Assembly (NCBI GenBank): GCA_938014885.1 | Contig: CALLQI010000008.1 | Coordinates: forward strand, 22,298 to 86,297 | Direction of reading: 5' to 3' | DNA from: an uncultured bacterium | GTDB taxonomy: Bacteria > Planctomycetota > UBA8742 > UBA2392 | Length of the DNA: 64,000 nt | Shown here: piece by piece, positions 59,378 to 64,000 of the stretch | Layout: each line of letters starts with the position of its first letter | Position numbering within the stretch: the stretch's first letter is position 1 | Notes under the pieces: model-generated | The model's database searches: none | What the model was told of the DNA's origin: nothing | Seen by the model: the letters and a program-made list of their open reading frames with translations, nothing else | Position numbers and translations under genes: made by a program

Positions 59378-59403
59378 ACGGGCCGCTGAGGAAGGCGGCC
59401 CGT
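59378..59403 (+). terminator. hairpin after the HEAT gene
   Basis: ACGGGCCGC pairs with GCGGCCCGT (9 bp) around TGAGGAAG, 28 bases past the HEAT stop. No T-run. Confidence 0.55.
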
Positions 59404-59415
59404 CCCAAATCACCG

Positions 59416-59487
59416 GTGCCGAGGGAGGCACATTTCGGCAGAAACCTGTCGAAACTTGGAGGAGGACAATTTCCCCGGCTCCGGCAC
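59416..59487 (+). ncRNA. candidate structured RNA element
   Basis: A 72-base stretch between the HEAT and inositol monophosphatase genes. An outer stem GTGCCGAG (59416-59423) / CTCCGGCAC (59479-59487, one bulge) encloses a 9-bp hairpin TTTCGGCAG-AAAC-CTGTCGAAA (59433-59454) and two GGAGG tracts. A TATAAC follows at 59496. It may be a small RNA or an untranslated-region element. Confidence 0.3.
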
Positions 59488-59549
59488 AACGAGTTTATAA
59501 CGTATGGGAAACCCTCGCAAGCTCAGAAAATCCTCGAATCCCGCCCACC

Positions 59550-60395
59550 ATGACGCAACTCCCTGACATTGCATTCCTTACGCGCATCGCCCAGTGCGTC
59601 AACGAAGTCCAGATGCGTTACTTTGACAAGCTCGATGACGCCGACATCGAACGCAAAGACACCCGCCGCCGCGACCTGCTGACCATCGCCGACAAGGAAA
59701 GCGAACGCGTCATCATTGAGGCAATCCGCGAAGCCTACCCCTCCCATTCAATCCTCGCCGAAGAAACCGGCGCCCACCTGCAGGCCAGCCCCTGGTGCTG
59801 GATCATTGACCCCGTGGACGGCACCACCAACTACGCCCGCAGCTTCCCGTTCTTTGCCGCCAGCGTGGCACTGTGCCACAAGGGCGAACCCGTGCTTGCG
59901 CTTGTCGAGGCCCCGCGCCTGGGCGAACGCTTCACGGCAGCCAAGGGCGAAGGCGCGTACCTCAACGGCCGCAGGCTGAAGGTCAGCCGCACGCCTGGCG
60001 TGGCGCAGGCGATACTCGCAACCGGATTTGCCTACGTGCGCAACGAAGTGCAGGCCAACAACGTGGATAACTTCGGCAGGCTGGTGCTGGCCTGTCACGA
60101 CCTGCGCCGCGCCGGGGCCGCAAGCCTTGACCTCGCCTACGTGGCCGCCGGGCGCTTCGACGGCTACTGGGAACCGTACCTGAAACCGTGGGACGTAGCC
60201 GCCGGCGCGCTGCTGGTCACTGAGGCCGGGGGCAGAATCACCGACTTCGAAGGCCAGGGCGACTGGCTGTTCGGCGAAAACGCCGTGGCCACCAACGGCC
60301 TGCTGCACGAAGAGCTGCGCCTGCAACTGGGCAGCCTGGACCCCGGCTACCAATCCTGGGGCCGCCAACACGAACGCCAGATCCGCAACGCGTGA
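59550..60395 (+). CDS. inositol monophosphatase family phosphatase
   Basis: A 281-residue phosphatase of the IMPase/SuhB/CysQ group. Metal-binding residues are Glu71 (LAEETG), Asp87 and Asp90 in WIIDPVDGTTN, and Asp215 in KPWDVAAG. It hydrolyses phosphate monoesters such as inositol-1-phosphate with Mg2+. The subfamily (SuhB, CysQ or histidinol phosphatase) cannot be settled by eye. It lies upstream of the PP2C-STAND fusion, 54 bases away. Cytoplasmic. Confidence 0.93.
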   Translation: MTQLPDIAFLTRIAQCVNEVQMRYFDKLDDADIERKDTRRRDLLTIADKESERVIIEAIREAYPSHSILAEETGAHLQASPWCWIIDPVDGTTNYARSFPFFAASVALCHKGEPVLALVEAPRLGERFTAAKGEGAYLNGRRLKVSRTPGVAQAILATGFAYVRNEVQANNVDNFGRLVLACHDLRRAGAASLDLAYVAAGRFDGYWEPYLKPWDVAAGALLVTEAGGRITDFEGQGDWLFGENAVATNGLLHEELRLQLGSLDPGYQSWGRQHERQIRNA

Positions 60396-60449
60396 AGTTG
60401 CAGTTGGGGCGTTTCGCGGCAAACCGCCTTGGGCTACAACATACGGCCC

Positions 60450-63400
60450 ATGGATGCGAATCCTGACAAGCCGTCGTCCAAGAACCGGACTCGTGTGCTG
60501 GAAAGCGCGCGCCGCATCCAGTTCGGCATGCTGCCCAAGAAGCCGCAAATCGAAGGCCTGCAACTGGAGGCCCAGTACGAGCCCTGCGACGAAGTCAGCG
60601 GCGACTTCTACGACTTCATTGCGCTCAGCCCCTTCGAAGTCGCCATCGTGGTGGGCGACGTTTCAGGCCACGGCGTGGACGCCGGCATGATCATGGTGGC
60701 GGCCAAGAAGACCCTGCAGTTCCACGCGCGCCGGGCGCCCTCGCCCCGCGACGCGCTGATCCTCACCTGCCAGGACCTCGCCGACGATCTGCCCAACAAC
60801 CGCTTCGTCAGCATCTTCCTCGGCATGCTCGACGTGCGAACCGGCCTGCTGCGCTATGCCTCAGCGGGGCACATGCCGCCGCTTTATCTGGGCAAAGATG
60901 ACGACGCGCCGCGCGAGCTTCCTTCCACAGGCAGCGTGATCGGTGCTTTGCTGGCGCAGCAACTCGAGAAAACACTCAGTGCCGAAGAAATCCAGCTGCA
61001 GGCCGGCGACACCCTGCTGCTCTACACCGACGGCGTCAACGAAGCCGAAAACAAGCAGCTTCAGCAATACACCACCGAGCGCATGGCCGAATGCTTCGCC
61101 GACATGAAAGAGTGCGACCTGCCCGAACTGGTTGACGCGATCCTGCAGGACGTTGACGCATTCCGCGCCGGCGCCCAGTCCACCGATGACCTGACGCTGG
61201 TCGCGTTGCGCTTCGTCGGCACCCCGGCGTTCTTCGGCGTGCCCACCTCGCCGGTCGCGCTGCCCGTGTATTACGACCAGTTCGTCGGCCGCGAGACCGA
61301 CCTGTCCAAGCTCGATGTCGCGCTGCAGCCGGGCCGCATGGTCGCGATCACGGGTTCATCGGGCATGGGCAAGACGCGGCTGGCGGTGCAGGCGGCAAGC
61401 ATGCTGGCGTCGCGCTTTGCGGGCGGAGCGTACTTTGCTTTCTGCGCCCAGGCCGAAACTGTCGATGGCGTGGCCCTGTATGCGTTGCGCGCCATGGGCT
61501 GCAGCCCCGACGCCGACCCCTGGGCCCAGCTTGGCACAGTGCTTGAGGCCCGCGGCCAATGCCTGCTGGTGCTGGACGACCTCGCGATCCGCACCGAAGG
61601 CTTGGAGACGCGCCTGCAAAAACTGCGCGAGGCTGCACCGCAGTGCGCGCTGCTCGTCACGGCCGTGAACGCGCCCACGCACAAGGGCATCGAAGTCATC
61701 AGCCTGCGCCCGCTGGAGTTGCCGCGCGAACAGCCGAAGGACCCCGACGGCGCGATGCAGTCCGAAGCCATGGCGCTGTTCGTGTCACGCGCGCGCAAGG
61801 TCGTACCCGGCTTCCGCCTGCTGGGCCCGGCAATGTCTGACGTGTTCACCATCTGCCGCGCGCTTGAAGGCGTGCCGCTGGCCCTTGAGCTGGCGGCTGC
61901 TCGCATGCAGCAGCAGACCCTGCCCCAGATTGCCGACAACCTGCGCGGCCGCGGCGGCCTGCTGAACCTGCCCGCGACCGAAACTTCGGCCACACGCAAA
62001 CTCAGCCTGGTCGATGCGGTGAAGGAAACCTGGCAGCGCCTCAGCCAGCGCGAGCGCGACCTGCTGCGCGGCATATGCCAGTTCCCGGCGGCTCTGGTGC
62101 CTGAGTTCGCGGCCAAGCTGGATTTCCACCTGCACCCCGGCGAAATGAAGTCGCATGCGCTGCTGCAATCGCTGGTCGATCGCAGCCTGCTGCGCACCGA
62201 CGAAACCGAGATCGGCCCGCTGCTGCGCCCATTCACCGCCGTGCGACAGTTCGTGGATCGCGAACTCGCCGATGAGCCCGAAGAGCTGCGCTCGCAGTTG
62301 CAGATCAACGTTGCCCGCGCCGCCTTTGAACGCGCCCGCGAAATCGTGCGCCAGGCGATTGACGGGCACAGCGTCAGCGCCGGTGCCGAAGGCCGCAACC
62401 AGGCCCAGAATCTGCTGCTGGCCGCGGACCTGGCACTGCGCATCGGCCAGCCCGCGTGGGTCGAAAGCTTCGTGGCGGCGGCCTCAATCAATGCCACACC
62501 GCTTGATCTGCCTCCCTGCCGCGAAAGGCTGCGCGCTGCCCTGCAACAGATTGAGCCCGGCACCCGCGCCCGCACCGATGCCCTGGTGGCAATGCTGGAA
62601 CTGCACGCCCTGGCCACCGACCCCGAAGGCGCGCAGAAGGCGCTGAAGGAACTCGAGTCGCACTTCGGCATTGAACTCGCCGGCCTGTCGCCGCGCGGCC
62701 GCATTGCCGCGGCACGCCTGGCACTTCTGGCCGGTGAGACCGCGCACGTGCTGCGCATCCTCGGCGGCTCCGGCACCGAGCCCGAACACGCCCGCATGCG
62801 CATGCACACCTTGCGCGGCGAAGCTATCCGCCACACCCAGGGCGCTGAGGCCGGCTTGCGCGAGTTTGAGGCCGCGCGCGACCTGGCCATCAGCCTGAAT
62901 GCGACGGTGATGCTCGGCTCAAGCCTGGTCGGCGTCGCGCTGTGCCTGAACCAGTTGCAGCGGTACGCCGAAGCACGCGCCGCGATCAATGAATCGATCC
63001 AGCTGCTTGAGCGCACCAACACCACCGGCATGCTGGCGCAGGCCCGCGCCGTGCTGGCGGTGCTGCTCTGGAACGCCGGCGACCTCGATGAGGCCGTAAC
63101 CGAGGGCCGCCGCGTGGTCGAAGTGTCGCGCAAGCACGGCATGGTGATGGTGGAAGCAATCGGCACGCTGAACCTCGCCGTGTGGCAGCATTACCTGGGG
63201 CAGGTAAGCACCGCAGAAGTTTCGCTGCGCTACGTGCGCCGCGTGGGCCCGGGGCGGCTTCGTACATATCACCTGATGTATGCGACTTCGCTGCTGTCAC
63301 AAATCTGCATGGCAAGCAAACGCGAGGCCGAAGCCTATGAGCTCGCGCGCGAGAATTACAAGCGCATGCAGGACTTCGGCCTGCAACGCCAGCGAGTCTC

Positions 63401-63710
63401 CATCTGTTGCCGCCTTGCCGTATGCGCCGAACTGTGCGGAGAAAGCCGCGAGGCCGACAAGGCAATGGCGGAAGCACAATTGTCAGACGCGCAATCATTA
63501 TCTGGGGCCGATCAATTATTGTTAGCCAGCGCGCAGGCCATGATAGCCCGGCGCCGGGGCAACACCGAAGAAGCCGGCTGGAGAGCCTTAGAGGCAGGCC
63601 AACTGGCCCGAACCCACAATCTAAGAGCCGACAACCACATAGACTTCGAAGTAGGCTTCAGCTTCACACTGTTGGCCATGGCCGAACAACCCCAAAGCCC
63701 ACCGAGTTAA
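60450..63710 (+). CDS. PP2C phosphatase-STAND ATPase-TPR fusion
   Basis: A 1086-residue signalling protein. Residues about 10-260 are a SpoIIE/RsbU-type PP2C phosphatase with Asp52 (SGDFYDF), Asp70 (VVGDVSGHG) and the closing STDDLTLVALR. A STAND-class NTPase (about 275-600) follows, with Walker A GSSGMGKT (302-309), a Walker B near CLLVLDDL and the GLPL-like motif GVPLALELAAAR. Residues about 640-1086 are TPR-like helices. RsbU-type phosphatases act on STAS anti-anti-sigma factors; here the phosphatase may be switched by ligand-driven STAND assembly. Start ATG 60450 has no strong ribosome binding site, and TTG 60429 is the alternative. No STAS gene is near. Confidence 0.9.
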   Translation: MDANPDKPSSKNRTRVLESARRIQFGMLPKKPQIEGLQLEAQYEPCDEVSGDFYDFIALSPFEVAIVVGDVSGHGVDAGMIMVAAKKTLQFHARRAPSPRDALILTCQDLADDLPNNRFVSIFLGMLDVRTGLLRYASAGHMPPLYLGKDDDAPRELPSTGSVIGALLAQQLEKTLSAEEIQLQAGDTLLLYTDGVNEAENKQLQQYTTERMAECFADMKECDLPELVDAILQDVDAFRAGAQSTDDLTLVALRFVGTPAFFGVPTSPVALPVYYDQFVGRETDLSKLDVALQPGRMVAITGSSGMGKTRLAVQAASMLASRFAGGAYFAFCAQAETVDGVALYALRAMGCSPDADPWAQLGTVLEARGQCLLVLDDLAIRTEGLETRLQKLREAAPQCALLVTAVNAPTHKGIEVISLRPLELPREQPKDPDGAMQSEAMALFVSRARKVVPGFRLLGPAMSDVFTICRALEGVPLALELAAARMQQQTLPQIADNLRGRGGLLNLPATETSATRKLSLVDAVKETWQRLSQRERDLLRGICQFPAALVPEFAAKLDFHLHPGEMKSHALLQSLVDRSLLRTDETEIGPLLRPFTAVRQFVDRELADEPEELRSQLQINVARAAFERAREIVRQAIDGHSVSAGAEGRNQAQNLLLAADLALRIGQPAWVESFVAAASINATPLDLPPCRERLRAALQQIEPGTRARTDALVAMLELHALATDPEGAQKALKELESHFGIELAGLSPRGRIAAARLALLAGETAHVLRILGGSGTEPEHARMRMHTLRGEAIRHTQGAEAGLREFEAARDLAISLNATVMLGSSLVGVALCLNQLQRYAEARAAINESIQLLERTNTTGMLAQARAVLAVLLWNAGDLDEAVTEGRRVVEVSRKHGMVMVEAIGTLNLAVWQHYLGQVSTAEVSLRYVRRVGPGRLRTYHLMYATSLLSQICMASKREAEAYELARENYKRMQDFGLQRQRVSICCRLAVCAELCGESREADKAMAEAQLSDAQSLSGADQLLLASAQAMIARRRGNTEEAGWRALEAGQLARTHNLRADNHIDFEVGFSFTLLAMAEQPQSPPS

Positions 63711-63737
63711 CGGCAGGACCAAAGCGAACTACGTTTG

Positions 63738-63985
63738 CCCACGAAGCGCCACGAAGAATCACGAAGCAAAGCAACCGCAAGCACCGCCAAAGCGCCAAGA
63801 ATTGGCGCGCCGGTTTGGAGCGCGAAGCGTGAGCGAGCGGTCGCCGAAGGCGACAAGGCTTACGAAATGCATACACCGCCAAGGCGCCAAAAAGACTTTG
63901 GCGACTTGGCGCTTTGGCGGTTGAAGCCGCTGTAGTTCACCCAAAACGCAGTGGCCGTTCTTCGTGACCCTTCGTGTACTTCGTG
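63738..63985. repeat. nested inverted module of CACGAAG and CGCCAAAG repeats
   Basis: The last 290 bases hold no gene. The outer left arm (63738-63765) has three CACGAAG units. The inner left arms are ACCGCCAAAGCGCCAA-like (around 63785-63800) and ACCGCCAAGGCGCCAA (63875-63890). The inner right arm TTGGCGCTTTGGCGGT (63906-63921) is the near-perfect reverse complement. The outer right arm (63959-63985) has three CTTCGTG units. Confidence 0.8.
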
Positions 63986-64000
63986 GACAACCGCAGTTCT

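Noticed and set aside
61271..63166. 631-residue minus-strand frame opposite the PP2C-STAND fusion
   Set aside because: Serine/arginine-rich shadow without any motif, while the plus strand carries phosphatase and P-loop motifs.
63735..63935. Short plus-strand frame inside the closing repeat module
   Set aside because: It runs through the CACGAAG and CGCCAAAG arms and has no ribosome site; its coding look comes from the repeats.

Overview
The window looks like a high-GC chromosome segment from a member of the Planctomycetota, or a close relative in the PVC group. The signs are a DUF1549/DUF1553 protein with a CxxCH motif, a GyrA with a HPHGESVVYP loop, an RNase E/G beside a DUF2344 gene, many long exported proteins of unknown function, and large kinase/phosphatase/STAND-type signalling fusions. 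This assignment is inference, since there is no rRNA in the window. Coding density is high, and no transposase, integrase, prophage or CRISPR array is visible.

Layout. 1-4.5 kb: a HU/receiver/histidine-kinase-ATPase fusion, then gyrA. 4.7-13.3 kb: a DinB-like protein, a 1571-residue sigma-54-activator-like regulator on the minus strand, and two lipoproteins, one with a serine-esterase domain. 13.4-20 kb: a split YeeE/YedE transporter pair, an enlarged PBP2-like transpeptidase, the Mrp/ApbC Fe-S carrier with a bacilliredoxin, two tandem related small proteins, and a DnaQ-like exonuclease. 20-29 kb: a glycine-rich beta-helix surface protein, then a tightly coupled operon of a membrane protein, DUF4129, DUF4350, MoxR AAA+ ATPase and DUF58. 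29-41 kb: an FHA/trypsin-like protease, the DUF1549 protein, a possible PD-(D/E)xK protein, lepA, ruvB, a very large RNase E/G, and a DUF2344 protein. 41-54 kb: exported proteins (unknown, WD40, alpha/beta hydrolase, a 1048-residue protein) and a minus-strand run with two unknown proteins, a class III nucleotide cyclase and a DUF4240 protein. 54-64 kb: tRNA-Lys(UUU), an MDR oxidoreductase diverging from a TetR regulator over a paired palindromic operator, an overlooked 54-residue protein, a zincin-like exported protein, a HEAT-repeat protein, an inositol monophosphatase family enzyme, and a PP2C/STAND/TPR fusion.

The least explained signal is a set of intergenic modules (4.47, 11.5, 32.8, 36.7, 53.95 and 63.74 kb). 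Each has an arm of degenerate short tandem repeats, a short spacer, and an arm of inverse-complementary repeats. The repeat units differ from module to module (CACGAAG, CGCAGAGA, AACACGA, GTTGACGGT, GGGCTTGG, CGCCAAAG), but the architecture is the same. Two other intergenic stretches (20.02-20.17 kb and 59.41-59.49 kb) fold on paper into multi-stem RNA-like structures. The protein-level novelties are the HU-HU-REC-HATPase fusion, the RNase E whose S1 domain is split by about 300 disordered residues, the enhancer-binding-protein-like regulator with a broken Walker B and a winged-helix tail, and the PP2C-STAND-TPR fusion.

Names rest on motif reading by eye. No database search or alignment was run.
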